Origin: Gymnothorax reevesii | Taxonomy: Eukaryota > Chordata > Actinopteri > Anguilliformes > Muraenidae | Direction: 5' to 3' | Length of the DNA: 64,000 nucleotides | NCBI GenBank assembly: GCA_029721435.1 | Contig: CM056574.1 | Coordinates: 30,799,001-30,863,000 of the forward strand | In this document: positions 25,571-37,352 of the stretch, one piece after another | Numbering within the stretch: position 1 is the first letter of the stretch | Layout: the number at the start of each line of letters is the position of its first letter | The notes under the pieces: generated by a model | Seen by the model: only the letters and a program-made list of their open reading frames with translations | Told to the model about the DNA's origin: nothing | Databases searched by the model: none | Translations under genes and position numbers: made by a program

Positions 25571-26469
25571 GATCGTTTAGCATCGGCGGGAGGGAGAGAG
25601 GGAGCGACGGAGGGAGCCGCGGAAGCTGAGGGAGGGATGGAGAGGGGCGGACACTGTCCCTCTTTTGCCTTTTGTTTTTGAATTTGAACTTGAAACTTGA
25701 ATTTTGATCTGTGGTGGAAAAATATATCAAAGCCAAGCGATTAATGGATTAGAAACATGACCGTTGCAGTCGGCTTTAAGCCTGATTTCTGCGAGCAACC
25801 TTTACACACAGTTTAGGTGTAGTTGGCAGGAAGTGCTGTTAGGCAGGTTTTGCTCCTTGAATTCAATGGCTGACCTTTGGTCATACATGTGCTGCGTGCC
25901 GCATGCCTCAGTTGGCATATGTTGTTCATAGACTTGACTCTGACCTTGACCATGTCCTTGGACCACGAGGCTGCATTCCTAGTATTGGAAATGAGGCCTG
26001 TTAAAAGCTGTCAGGTTGCGAATTCAGAACACAAGTTGTCTTCCTGCCATAAAGCCGACGTACTGAATCAATCGACAAAGAAACTCTCATAACCAGCCTT
26101 GACAATTTTTTTGCCGGTTTGTTAAATTTTCTGCATACAATGAGGCATTGTTTTGACTTTTGCAATAAGGTGTAATAAGGTGCTATATCTGGTTATGACA
26201 GGGGTTATACACAGTGTGTGTATGTGTACATATATATATAATTTCTTTGGACGCCTTGTGCATGCTTCAGGTGTATCAGTAATTCATATTAGCAATGCTA
26301 ATTATTGTTCTCATTTTAATAATAAGCAGAACGCAAATGTTATTTACGGTTGCCTTGATTGTTTTTAATGCGACGTTGTTGAACCTGCTATCGACAAGCA
26401 GCAATATTGATGATGATAATAACCTACAACACAATTACACTCTCAACTGGCTCATTTAAAATCGTTTGC

Positions 26470-26690
26470 TGATAAACCCTTCACACATTGTCGGCTTCGC
26501 ACGCGCCGCGTTGTCATCCAGCCGCCCAGAGTCGACGGGCGCGCTGCGTTTTTGTGGATTCACACTTGCTTTGATTGCCACAGGTAACGGCGCTGGCAAT
26601 TGCGCAATTCCCAGTGCTTTGTTTGCGGCGGATTTTTGTGTCGATTACTGGCGCAGCTGAGGGTAGGCGGCTGCGATTGGTGAGGATGCA
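26470..26690. promoter_or_regulatory. CpG-rich candidate regulatory element
   Basis: CpG words cluster (GCACGCGCCGCG, GTCGACGGGCGCGCTGCG, GGTAACGGCGCTGG). The sequence is complex and repeat-free, and contains TTGCGCAA, a C/EBP-type palindrome. No transcription evidence can be read from sequence. Confidence 0.3.
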
Positions 26691-27159
26691 TTTTGGATGC
26701 GAATCAAAACATTGCTTTTTACATGCCTTTGTGATGTAACAAGTCCCAAAATGAGATTACTTCCTGAAGGGGGGGGTTGGGGGGGGACATTTTGGGCTAG
26801 CTTTAAGATGTAGCCTGAGTTGCACTGGGAATCATTTTTGCTTCTTTCTCTGTGCTGTGGAAGGCAGCCAGGAGTTTAAACTGCTGGGGAGGTAGAGTTT
26901 TCAGTTTTGGTTTTATTTTAGTTCTTTACATTGCCTTTTTTTTTGCACCTTACAGGACACCCTCAATAAAGAAGATTTTTCATCTCTAGGGTTTTTCTTG
27001 GACCACTTTTCTGAATAAATTCATAGGGAGTGTTTTGCTATCCAAGACGTAGAGTAGGTAGGGGTGCCAACTGAAATGACTTGAGATACAGTACTGAGAT
27101 CAGCTTTCTTCTCCGAGGACTTCTCAGAGTCTCTGTGCTCTCACCGTAACAGTCATACG

Positions 27160-27425
27160 CATGACGTCGAGCACGCACGCACACGCTCGAAGCGCGCAGG
27201 CTCATACGCATGTATGCACTGTCACACCTTAACGCCGGTGCATACACACGCGTGTTCACATTCACGCGAACGTCAGCACTCACTCTTGCGCGCACCTGAA
27301 GCCAATACGCAGGTATACCTGAACATCGACACACACTCAATTTTGTACGTTTTCTCGACTCCCGCACTCGAACAAAGACCTTGTTACGTAAATGAACACG
27401 CGCGCTAGCAAGCACACGCGCACAA
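27160..27425. repeat. Decayed CA repeat rich in CpG
   Basis: Broken CACGCACGCACACGC-type DNA with many ACGC, GCGC and TACGC words over 260 bp. It keeps far more CpGs than a decayed CA repeat usually does. Confidence 0.6.
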
Positions 27426-27659
27426 AGTTGGCTTCTCGCAGAGTAAACGGGTGGATTTAAGATGAAAAGCAGCATTAGGATATTTGATAAGGTGGAGCCG
27501 GGCTCTGTTTGCTAGCCCGTGGATGTGTGTGTCTGCGCGGCTGCGCCGATAATTGCAGTGGAGGGAAAGAGAGAGTGTGGGAAGGGTTCTGGAGGACAGG
27601 AGCGAGCGAGAGTAAAACAATAGGCTTCTGTAGTCGCCTCCTTAATTCTCCGTCAGGAG

Positions 27660-28300
27660 AGTTTGTTTTTTTTTTTTTTTTTTTACTATTCGTTTCCTCC
27701 TGCAGAAAAAAAATCAATGTGTTCTGATTTGGTGATTTCCCAGGATGCCACACTCCGGGCTCTGCGTGCCGGGAGAGGTGACAAATCCGGCTGCAGCAGT
27801 GCGAAGATCTCTTCCCTGCCCTCCCACCCCTCTTCCCTCTATTCCCTTCATTCCCTTCTTTCTTTGTTTTTCCTTTTTCTGCCTTGTTTTTTCCCCCGCT
27901 ATCTGTCTCTTTTCCTCCTGAAATTTTCCATCCCCCATTCCGGTCCTCTTTCCTCATCTTCCGTCTCTCACTCTATCTTTTTCCTTCTCCTTTTCTCGTA
28001 TCCTGCTTCTTTATCTCAGAGTATCTCTCTTTCTCTATCGTTTATTCCCTCCTCACCCAATCCTGCTGTCCGGCGGTCACCGTCAGTGCCTTTCTCTCCT
28101 TCTCCCTCGTTCCCTCTCTCTCCCTCCCTCTCCCTTCCCTCTCTCCCTCCCTCCCTCTCTCTCTCCATCTCTGTACCTGGTTGCTCCTGTCTTTCTCCCT
28201 CTCACCCTCTCTGCCTCTTTTCTCCCTCTTTCTCTCTCCCTCTCTTTATTCCTTTTGCTCTCCCTCGCTCTCTCCTTCTCTCCCTCGCATGTGGAGAGAG
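27660..28300. repeat. Poly(T) then long pyrimidine-rich tract
   Basis: A T homopolymer at about 27665-27684 is followed, from about 27820, by some 470 bp dominated by CT on the + strand (TCTCCCTCCCTCCCTCTC type). The long open frames across it encode only Ser/Leu/Pro-rich low complexity and are not genes. Triplex (H-DNA) potential. Confidence 0.85.
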
Positions 28301-28580
28301 TGAAAGAATTTGCCGGAATTTCACAGCCCCTTGCGAAGCACCTCGTGAAAAAAGCTCATTTGTGACAGTGCCAACCTGCTAATGGCGGATGGCGGGGTCT
28401 GACGAATCCCACCTCCGCTCCCCGCCGCTCGTTACCACGCGGTGTGGCGCACGCCTGCCTCCGACGCATCTGCCAAACTCAGCTGCGAGGGATGTGCGTA
28501 ATTATCCCGTCGGAGCGCCCGCGCCTACGTGCCGTCACAACTGGGGCTTCATTAGAGACCCGCTACAGAGGAGAAGTTGT
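28301..28580. promoter_or_regulatory. Unique CpG-containing candidate regulatory element
   Basis: Complex sequence between a CT tract and GT repeats, with GCCGCTCGTTACCACGCGG, GTGCGTAATTATCCCGTCGG and GCTTCATTAGAGACC. TAAT cores and CpGs are mixed without repeats. Confidence 0.3.
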
Positions 28581-28589
28581 GTAGCACCT

Positions 28590-28709
28590 GCCTGTGTCTG
28601 TGTGTGTGCGCGTGTGTTTCTGTGTGCTTTTGTGTCTGTTTGTTTGGATGGTGAGGCTAGCGTGTGTGCTGCTGTTTTATGCTTTTTGGATGTGGTGGTT
28701 GTGTTTTTC

Positions 28710-28740
<31 letters not shown>

Positions 28741-28901
28741 TTATTTTTTCCCTTGTGTGCATGTCAGTGTGTTATTAACGTGTCTCTGCTCATGTCTGCA
28801 TGTATGCAATGGTGTGTGTGACAGTGTGTGTGTGTGTGTGTGTGTGTTTACGTATACGTACATCACATTCCTGTGCAGATTTCTGTATGCTGGTGTTTGT
28901 A

Positions 28902-28955
<54 letters not shown>

Positions 28956-29130
28956 ACTTTTAGACAGTTTCTTGTGTTAGTGCACGTGCACTCGTGCACT
29001 GTGTTTACAGTATGTGTATTGGTGTATACTTGTCTGAGTACAACTATGCTTTTTTGCGTCTGTGTGTGTGGTACTTATATATTTGACTGGTGAAGGCTGC
29101 TTTGTGTGTGTGTGTGTGTGTGTGTGTATG
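28590..29130. repeat. GT-rich simple repeat cluster
   Basis: Several pure GT runs (about 28707-28730, 28823-28848, 28903-28951 and 29101-29128) lie in degenerate GT-rich DNA. The longest is about 24 units. Confidence 0.93.
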
Positions 29131-31210
29131 CGCGCGTGTGTTTTTAGCTGTGCCACCGTGACTGCTGTGTACCGGGTCTGTGAAATAAATGTGAGGCCAC
29201 ATGACCCCATCACATGAGACAGACCGCACCTGCCCGTCTGAACCTCACCCCCTGCTCTGCCCTCTCAGAACACAAAAGAGCGGGAAAAAGGCTCCACACA
29301 GTGCTAGAATCTGCCATTTTATTCAAGACAGGGGAAAGAAAAATTTAATTTTCGCCACTTTAGCTGTCTGGTGTGCAGCAACACTCGCCATTCTTTCTTT
29401 TTACAGCCATTGAGTTACCTGTCGTAGTGTTGAACAAAGTTAGGTTGACTTAAGTGTGGCTTGTGAATGTGTGTAGTTTCAAAAGGTATCTATGCAGGTT
29501 AGCATTGTTAAATCATACTTTTTTCCCTTTCTCTGCATTTATCCTCAGGAATGATTTCAGATGGTGAGAAAAAGCAGCTATTAGTCTTCACCGTGTGTCT
29601 TATTATTTTCTGGATGTCAGGTTGTAAGCAGGTTATTGTGACGGTGTTTTAAGCGGGCGTGTTTTGGAACGCTAATTGCTCTGCGGTCAGTGGGCTGGAG
29701 TAGAGCGTAGCAGTGTTCTGTATACTCTGGGTCATTAGTGTCCTCTAATAGGTTGGGCTTCTGTTACATCCTGACGCTTCGCCTCGTATCTGTTCCCTGG
29801 CCTCACGAGCTCAAACGGCGACTTCGCCCAACCGCAGCGCTCCTGCCCCACTGCGGGGTCGGTCTAAAGCAAGCGCGAGCGCCTCGCCCTCAATCCGTGT
29901 TCTCATGTTCTACTGTGATGTACGGGTTTGGATTTCCATCCTCTCTAAAAGCCTGAATTAATCAAGTTCTGCCCCCCGCTATGCGATCAGTTGGAAAAAA
30001 AAATAGAAGAAATGAAGCGAGCGAATTGGCCGGGCCCGAGGCTGAGGAAACGAATGGTGAATCGCAAAGTACAGTTATCTGCAACTGGAAGAGCAGTTCT
30101 GTGGCGTACAAGCTTCTGGGACACTTCCTGTCACACTTGGGGCCCCCAGTGACCGGCCCCCACCTCACCCTCAACTCCCCGCTCCCAGCCCCCCCCCCTC
30201 CCGGCAGCTGGTCTCCCAGCGTGGGGTCCCCCTCCCAGCCCTGAACGCTCAGTACAGGTAGCACGATGATTTCCCCAGCGCTCCCCCTGCCTGGAATATC
30301 TTCATTTATTATTGGTGCTCTGGCATGCAGCTGAGATTGGGAGGAGGGGTGGGGCTTATGTGGGTGGGAGTGGCTGGAGGTGCCTGGTGTCAGCCCATGG
30401 ACCTCCCCAGACCAGCAATTAACGAAGGAAGCTATTTAGTGACTGAGTGAGCGGTTAAGCTTGTTTATGTGCATACATTTGTGTATTGCGCCATCCACCT
30501 GACTGCTGAATGTTGGCAACATCTGCTGTTATGTGAATTGTTAAATGATTAGTTTTTCAGTGTAATAATCATTTCGTTAAATTTATTAAAAGCATCTTTG
30601 ATTTAAAAGCAAAATTCATTCGATTCTGCGGAGACCCATTGCTCTTGAGCTTACCTGCATCTGATTGCCAGTCAAACACCCAACCTGTAAGGCCATATAT
30701 TGCCTTAATTAGAGCAGCTAACTTAGACTAGCATTTTAGCCTGCTTTTCGGGCTCAGTAACAGTCAAACACTGTGCATGGGAAGCTTCAAGTTATTAATG
30801 TGAACAGGGCTTATACAATTGGTTAGGTGACAGAGGTACTGTTCATCAAGAGTAGCGCTTGGTTGCCAATAATGTTTCAAATTTGTAAGCTAATCATTAG
30901 CCGTTACAGCACGGCTGAAGTATCATACTAAAGTCAATACCATTCATTCAGAGCCAGAGAAACATCTTCAAGTTGACATCTATAAAAATCAATTTTTCAA
31001 ATGCATTTCGACAGAAACCCTGGCTTGCATCAGTCCACTTGGATGCAAGCTTAACAAGAGGGGATTGTAAGATGATAGGTGCTATTTTGCCAGATATTTC
31101 AAAGCCAAAATACTGGCAGTTACCAGAGGAAGTGGTGTTTAGAGCTTAGAGCTTTTTAATTATGTAATGAGAAAACAGAAAGATTTTCCCTTAACTTGTC
31201 CAAGCAGCCA
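29131..31210 (+). other. znf423: znf423 long intron block
   Basis: Unique intron. It has a CpG-bearing patch near 29770-29900 and a C-rich patch at 30130-30240; the remainder to 31210 is AT-rich. No exon, SINE core or inverted repeat was recognised. Confidence 0.7.

Positions 31211-31213
<3 letters not shown>

Positions 31214-31258
<45 letters not shown>
31214..31258. repeat. (GT)n microsatellite
   Basis: About 22 uninterrupted GT units, ending in TACGCGCACATG. Confidence 0.96.
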
Positions 31259-31261
<3 letters not shown>

Positions 31262-31419
31262 CGCACATGGGCATGTATTTGTCTGTGTGTCTGCCTCAGA
31301 TGTTTATCCACGAAAAAGTACGCCTGCTTGTCTTTTTGTGCATCTCTGTCTGTCTGCTTGTCTTTGTGTTTGTCTCAGATAAGTTTGTGCGTGTGCTGTG
31401 TGGGTGTGTCATATTGTGC

Positions 31420-32085
31420 ATCTATATCATGCTCTCACATACGAGTGGTCATTGTGTGCAGTCCTATGCATCATGTGAATGAATGTTAGCCCTTTCATGT
31501 TCATGCTGTATCCCTGTTAGCGCTGCAGGTTATTGGACATGGATTTCCTTCCTTGTGCTCCTACACGTGACACAGGAAATGCAGTGAGCTGATGAGCTGG
31601 CCAGGCTCTCCTTGCACTAGGCAGTGATTAATCTGACTGAGAATGAGAGTGAACATTAAAATTGTCTGCATGACAACCCTGAGGTCTCAAACACCAGCTC
31701 TGAATCAGTGACTCACTGATTTCCACCAGTCACTGTTCTATAGGAAGAAAAACCTTTGTTTTGGTGAGTCAGAGAGTGACAACTCTGTGTTTCAATCCGT
31801 TATAGGTCTCATCATATCTGTTCCATCAGGCAGCTTGTTATGCAAGTTCTTTCGCGCTGTCGAGGGCTCTCATTCCCTCCGTTAGCAGAGTGGAAATGCA
31901 CTGGTCGGATTAGCTACCGTTCGCCCAAGGTGGGAAATTTTTATGGCAGTATATTTACTCTGTCTATCTTTTTATCGCTCTGTCTATTCCTGACCTTCCT
32001 ACAAATATGAAATCCCTTTTTTATCAAGGGGAGAGAGAGGTGGAATAACTGTGGGAGGGGTTGGGGGGGGAGGGGGGGTGGACGT
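31420..32085 (+). other. Unique intron DNA
   Basis: No repeat or coding signal except a G-rich stretch GGGTTGGGGGGGGAGGG at about 32059-32078. Confidence 0.65.
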
Positions 32086-32089
32086 GGCC

Positions 32090-32420
32090 GTGTGTCCGTC
32101 AGCCGCGTTAAAGCAGAGCTGACGGACTCTCTTTCCAGGCTAAACTTTGGACAAATAGCTCTCGGATCGATAGTTTCCCAGCAGCAATATTTCGTATTAA
32201 TGCATGTCCTTCTCATTACACATTTGAGGCGCGCGTCTCAGTGGGCGATGAATAATTTATCCCCCGGCGTGATAAGAATGGATAAAGAGCAGTATGGCCT
32301 CTGCTGCCCGCTGCTCGGCAGAGCAGGCCCCGAGTCCGCCACCCGCCGTCTCTCCCTCGCGCTCGCTCGCAATGTTTCAATCCCTCTCGAAAATTCTCTT
32401 TCACATTCACATCCAGCTTT
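32090..32420. promoter_or_regulatory. Candidate conserved regulatory element
   Basis: About 330 bp of repeat-free complex sequence with CAGCAATATTTCGTATTAATG, GATGAATAATTTATCCCC and several CpG words (GGCGCGCGTCTC, CCTCGCGCTCGCTCGC). It is bounded by a G-run on the left and ordinary AT-rich intron on the right, and is typical in texture of developmental enhancers. Not tested for conservation. Confidence 0.35.
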
Positions 32421-34560
32421 ATTGGTGTGAAAAACGTCAGTTTCAGAGCAGAGTATTACCATACAATAGATTTGTGACCATGACTAGAACTACCTGAATG
32501 GTACCAACTGGTATTTCATGTTTACCAGAATTTTTCTTCATATTATGTATGTATCATGTGTATAATATGTGTAAAAATACATGGCATAATGTCCAGAAAT
32601 AACATTTTTTCAATATTGTTTATTTTTCATTTACTCCTGATTCGTGAGGTCACTGGGTCGGAACCAATCAGGGCTTGGCTACAGGGCAAAGGGGTAGTCG
32701 TTTGTGTAAAAGCACTGGGAGTTTTGAAGATGGCTAATGGCAGGTCTCTTTTCCCTCTATTTCCGTCTCTTTCTCACCCTCTTTCCGCCTCTCACACGCT
32801 TGCTTTCCGCCTTGTCTAATCTGTGCTAAGTGTTATAAATGTTAGTTTAAGCCTCGCAATGATCTTCAGCCATAATAATAAAGTTTTATTGCCGTGTTCC
32901 TATTAGCGAGTTAATGCCGGCTGCTGATGGCGTGTAATTGTGCTCTCTCTCCGCACTGCGAGTCCTGCGGTCCCACATGCCCAATCAGAGCCGCGCAGGG
33001 AGGGGAAATAAATAGCCTAATGCTGTTTTAATTACACAAAACATAATGCAGGAACCCCACACACTCCTTCCCACTCTCCGTACCTGCAGCTAACCTACCC
33101 CCCCCCCCCCCTCCACCTCACCCAGCCCCCTTACCCAAACTCCTCGCTTTGATGAGCGCTGGCAGTACAATAGTTTCCACACCCTGCTCACAATTCGGCC
33201 AATCACATTCACATTTGACGAGCGCACCATGCCTGCAGCCAATCAGCTTTCTTGATACAGCAGGGCATTATTTCTTCACCCAATCACTTTGTGAGGTTCT
33301 GTGAGGTTCTTCTCTCCGGGCAGTCATTTATTGTCATTCAGTTTAGACCCAGTTCCACCATTCATTTACATCTCATGGCATCATTAGATCAGTGGTAGTG
33401 TTCGACAGAGAAAAGGCAACAGGAGATACATTGGGTAATGGCATAATATTCAGCAGCAGTGACCTAGCATAGCTACAGTGGGTGGGTGACAAATGATGTG
33501 TGACCTTCTGTTGTCAGTGTTTCATCACCACTATTGGATAATGTAAAAATGGCTTAACAGGTGAAATATTTGCTGTATGTCATACATTACAGTGAGCAGT
33601 TTTGTTTCCGTGGCTCAAGAAGTAAAAGATGGGGGTAAAAAAGATTCATAGCTGTCATTGTCAGGGTTTAAGTTGCACCTTAAATGAAGTTCCTCAGAGT
33701 CCTGCTCTTTTTTCTGACTGTTAAGATGCTGAGTACTCTTGTGTCATTATTACCCCGAAACCATAGAACATCCATTCCTAATTAATGCAGTATTTGTGAA
33801 CCGTACTACCATTAGCTTCTCTGAGCGTTATGACTAATGCTGGCTACAGAGGTTGCTATTATAACCATTAATGGTAAGACTCTATGATGAACTATGAATA
33901 TTGAATATAACATTGAAATTTGTGAAGCCTCAGGCCTCGGCAAGGTCGCTCTGAACCTTTCTCTAATTGTGTTTGACTCTCCACCAGAGTTCCTCCCCCC
34001 CTCTGATTATCACTCTCCACAGTTCTGCAGAGTCCTTTGCCTCTGTCCAATCACCTGTCAACATAAGGCCATGCAACAACTGTAACACACCAAAGTACTC
34101 AAACCTATCATATAGTAAAAATTTTACACCACGGGTTTCATCGCTCGCAAACTGAAATTGCTGAAATTTCCTCTCTCGCTTTCCTTGCCCCAAAGCAAAC
34201 CCCCCTCCCACACGATATACTGCACTTCGCTCATCACTGTTCTCATTTTAGCCCAGGTTTCTGTTTCTCCGCATAGCAGCGGTGAAGCGCAGTCCCCGTT
34301 GTTGCCCTGACATTAGCCCAGATGTTAAGCTTCTTCCAGCTGTAATTAATCTCACACCTCCTGTACTGAGCCTGGGAGGGACAGAAGGGGGCTACGGCAC
34401 GCTGGACAGGGGGGCGGGGCTGGGAGTGGTCTGCTCCGGGGGGGGAAAGAATGTGGACAGGAAGTGATGTTCACTAATGATGTCAGCCAGCCATGGCGTC
34501 TACTGGTTTTCGGTACATTTCGGCTCTGAAGATTAATATAAATGATATGCAAAATTGATA
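32421..34560 (+). other. znf423: znf423 long intron block
   Basis: Unique AT-rich intron. Features are CpG-bearing DNA near 32880-33010, a poly(C) run at about 33099-33111, and a G-run patch near 34408-34446. Short open frames here have no family resemblance. Confidence 0.7.
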
Positions 34561-35215
34561 TGAATTTAAATAAAAACAGAATGCAATGATTTGCAAATTA
34601 TTTAAACCTTATATTTCATTGAAAATAGTACAAAGACAACATTTCAAATGTTGAAACTGAGAAATGTATTTATTTTTTTTGCAAGATATCTAATCATTTT
34701 GAATTTGGTGCCAGAAACACATTTCAAAAAAGTTGGGGCAGGTTGCAAGGCAATGTCAAATACCACATTCAGCGTGTATTCCTTTAGTATTCCTGGGCGC
34801 ATGACTGGCTGGCCTGCTGTCCAGACCTGCTGCAACAATATTTGTGGTATTATGAGACAAAAATATGTCAAAGGATGCCGTTACATGCTGAGCAGCTGAA
34901 ATCCTACATCAAGCAAGAATGGGAGACCATTTTTCTTTCAAAACTACAGCGGTTGATCTCCTCAGTTCTCAAACACGACAGTTAAAAGAAGAGGGGATGC
35001 AACGCAGACGCAAACACGCTCCTGTTCCAATTTTTTAAAAATGTGATGCTGCCATCAAAGTCATATGTTAGCATATATTTTTAGAAAAACAAAATTTCCG
35101 AGTTTCGGCATCTATTTGCACTATTTTCAATTAAATACACAGTTTTAATTTATTTGCAAATCATGGAATTCTGTTTTTATTAATTTACATTATACACTGT
35201 GTCTAAACTTTTTTT
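34560..35215. mobile_element. Non-autonomous DNA transposon copy with terminal inverted repeats
   Basis: AATTTAAATAAAAACAGAAT then GCAATGATTTGCAAATTATT on the left (34564-34603) returns inverted near the right end (about 35152-35200, ATTTGCAAATCATGG and CTGTTTTTATTAA). Further right is ACACTGTGTCTAAACTTTTT. The interior has CATTTCAAATGTTGAAACTG and CACATTTCAAAAAAGTTGGG. I recognise this as a very common teleost repeat, but I do not know its formal family name. No transposase frame is present, so this is a short or internally deleted copy. Confidence 0.75.
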
Positions 35216-36100
35216 GTAAATGGGGGCTGCACTAAGTTTTCTGGGTATGCAGTAAGAGAAGACAAGTGTCAATTCTGGAAGGTGTGGCAACAGCAATTTG
35301 GTAATTGGCAGACTGAGCTCAGGGCATTTGTTTTCTAAATGGATGCAAACCACCTCTTTTGGAATAAATCTCCATTCCCCTCAGTAACTAATCATTCCCA
35401 ACGATTGACTTGGGGCCAGCTGCCTCCACTTAGCCGTTTCTCTGTGGCCTCTCACCGACCTATTCCTGGTAGCCTTCTCAGTGTGGTTGCACTGCATTTA
35501 CCACAGTAAAGTTTAAATGTAAGTGCATATGGATCTTATTGACGTGCCTAATTGTATTACTTTGCCATGAAAGTAACTTTGTGTGTGTTCTAAAAGCAGC
35601 ACTTAGTTTTTCAGGTTTTAAATAAAGCTTGATAAATTTATTTATTTATAAACAATTAAAATTTGAATATAACCAGCAAACCACCATGTACAAATCCTGT
35701 CGCACCAGTTTGACCTTTCTATCTCTTTATATCCCCCTTCCTCTCATTCCATCCTGCTTTCTCACTACTTTCCCGTTCTCTTCTCTCCTTCTTGCAATTT
35801 CTCCCCCTGGCATCAATTAAAGTGAAAGTCCGAGGAGCTGAAGCGTGTCTCGCAATGCATTTTGGGTCATTTTGCTTCACGAGGTGTGGTTTTATGCCAG
35901 CTTTGTGTGAGGGCAGGAAAATTGAGGATTTGAGGGGTTTTTGAGATTCCCTGTACTAATTAATTTCAATTGCAATCCACTTGCTGGTGGCAGCCATCTT
36001 GCATCCGGGGCTCCTTGGGATTCCGCCCTCCCTCTCTTTTCTTCTTTCCCTCCCTCCCTCTCTCCCCCTCTCTTTCTCTCCCTCCTCCTCCTCCCTCTCT
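35216..36100 (+). other. znf423: znf423 long intron block
   Basis: Unique AT-rich intron with a pyrimidine-rich tract at about 36015-36105 on the + strand. No exon seen. Confidence 0.7.
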
Positions 36101-36104
36101 CCCT

Positions 36105-36260
36105 CCGATGGCCGGAATAAATGATGAGAGGAAGCAGTAGTTTTGTATTTCGCTGGTGTTGAAGCGCTGTCCGCTCTGGGGCCTTTATGCAGACGAGACG
36201 CGGGTCTGAAAGTTTTGATTGAAGGTGCCGGCCATCCTGCCCTCAGGCCTTTCTCTCTCA
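36105..36260. promoter_or_regulatory. Candidate regulatory element
   Basis: Complex repeat-free sequence with GGCCGGAATAAATGATGAG, GTTTTGTATTTCGCTGG and GCCTTTATGCAGACGAGACG, bounded by a CT tract and C-rich DNA. Texture-based call only. Confidence 0.25.
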
Positions 36261-36545
36261 GCGTGTGCTGGGATAACCAGGCAGCCACCCCTCACCCCCC
36301 CCAACCCCTCTCAGATCAATACCCCGTCTGTGTGTGCGCTACTCGTTAGCGCGGGCAGGCCCCCGGTCTGGGAAACCAGGCCGTCCCAGCGCCCCGGCGG
36401 CAATGCGGCACTACAGCAGAGCATTGTGGGAACTGTGTTGCATGACCCCCGCGTACGTGCTGTGGCTAAACCGTTGGCATCGGGGGGGGACTGGCTGCAG
36501 CAGTCTTTTTCTCTCGGATGAACGGATTTGTTTCTCTCCTTCTCG

Positions 36546-36548
<3 letters not shown>

Positions 36549-36586
<38 letters not shown>

Positions 36587-36593
36587 GGGGGGG
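36549..36593. repeat. (GT)n microsatellite with G-run
   Basis: About 18 GT units followed by a run of ten Gs. Confidence 0.95.
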
Positions 36594-36999
36594 TCTGTGA
36601 TGTTTGTGTGAGTGTGTTTTTGGTTTTTGTTTTTGTTTTTGTTTTACCTGCGAGGAAGATGACTAGAAAGATTAATTTAACACAGAGCACTTTCTGCATT
36701 CTTAATGTAAAATATTATACTTTTCATTGTTTGAGAATTGACGAGATGGATAGACAGGTTTAGGGACAGACTTTGAGAGAGTCTTAAAATTTCGAAATGA
36801 AGAGGTTCGGGAGATGGGCATCTGACCGGATAGAACCAGTGTCTTTATTTCTGAAAGAAGTCGCTGAGTTCTTGTTATTCCTGAGGTCAAGAGGGATGAA
36901 GCCAGATAATAGAGTTAGCTGTAGTATTACATAAAACATGGAAAAGCTGTCCTTACTTCAGTCTTCGTTCAAGGTTTGGGATGATTACATTTTCATTGT

Positions 37000-37215
37000 C
37001 GTTACTCTATTTTGCTCACTACTCTATCCAAAGCAGCTCTCAGCTGATTAGACGACACAGGGGCCAATTCTCTCTGGAGTAGTAATCTTGGATTTAGGGC
37101 CTTGCTCAAGGGCCCAAAAGCTGCATTTCTGGCTGAACTGGAGCTGTTCTCTGAGTCCGTCACACACCTTGACCTTAATCCTGCTTCGATGTACAGTCCT
37201 TCTGCCATGAAGGTA
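37000..37215 (-). repeat. SINE copy, 'CTTGAGCAAGG' family, minus strand
   Basis: Read on the minus strand it contains GGGCCCTTGAGCAAGGCCC and, nearer its 3' end, GAGCTGCTTTGGATAGAGTA. The latter matches the 'GCTTTGGATAAAAG' tail seen in many teleost SINEs. The order of core then tail is correct. Confidence 0.7.
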
Positions 37216-37233
37216 GCAACTTTTATTGTCCTG

Positions 37234-37352
37234 GGGCTCGTTTCCCAAAAGCGTAGTTGCTAACTAAATTAGCAACTTACATAGTTTGTCCATTCATTGT
37301 CAATGGGCCCAACTATGTAAGTTAGCATCTGTGATATCGGGAAATGCACCCC
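37234..37352. mobile_element. MITE of about 119 bp
   Basis: The left end GGGCTCGTTTCCCAAAAGCG is mirrored by the right end (reverse complement GGGTGCATTTCCCGATATCA). The inverted similarity extends over about 31 bp, reaching GCTAAC on both arms. A second inner inverted pair, TAGCAACTTACATAGTT and AACTATGTAAGTTAGC, makes the element almost fully self-complementary. It directly abuts the SINE at 37000-37215. The layout is a common teleost hAT-like MITE, but the family is not confirmed. Confidence 0.75.

Larger units (their letters stand above)
25571..27640 (+). other. znf423: znf423 long intron block
   Basis: Mostly unique AT-rich intron. It includes a (TA)n stretch near 26229-26241, a CpG-rich candidate element at 26470-26690, a G-run pair near 26769-26787, and a decayed CA/CG-rich repeat at 27160-27425. 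Confidence 0.75.

Noticed and set aside
27663..28382. 239-codon open frame
   Set aside because: It is caused by the absence of stops in CT-rich DNA; the product is Ser/Leu/Pro/Phe low complexity.
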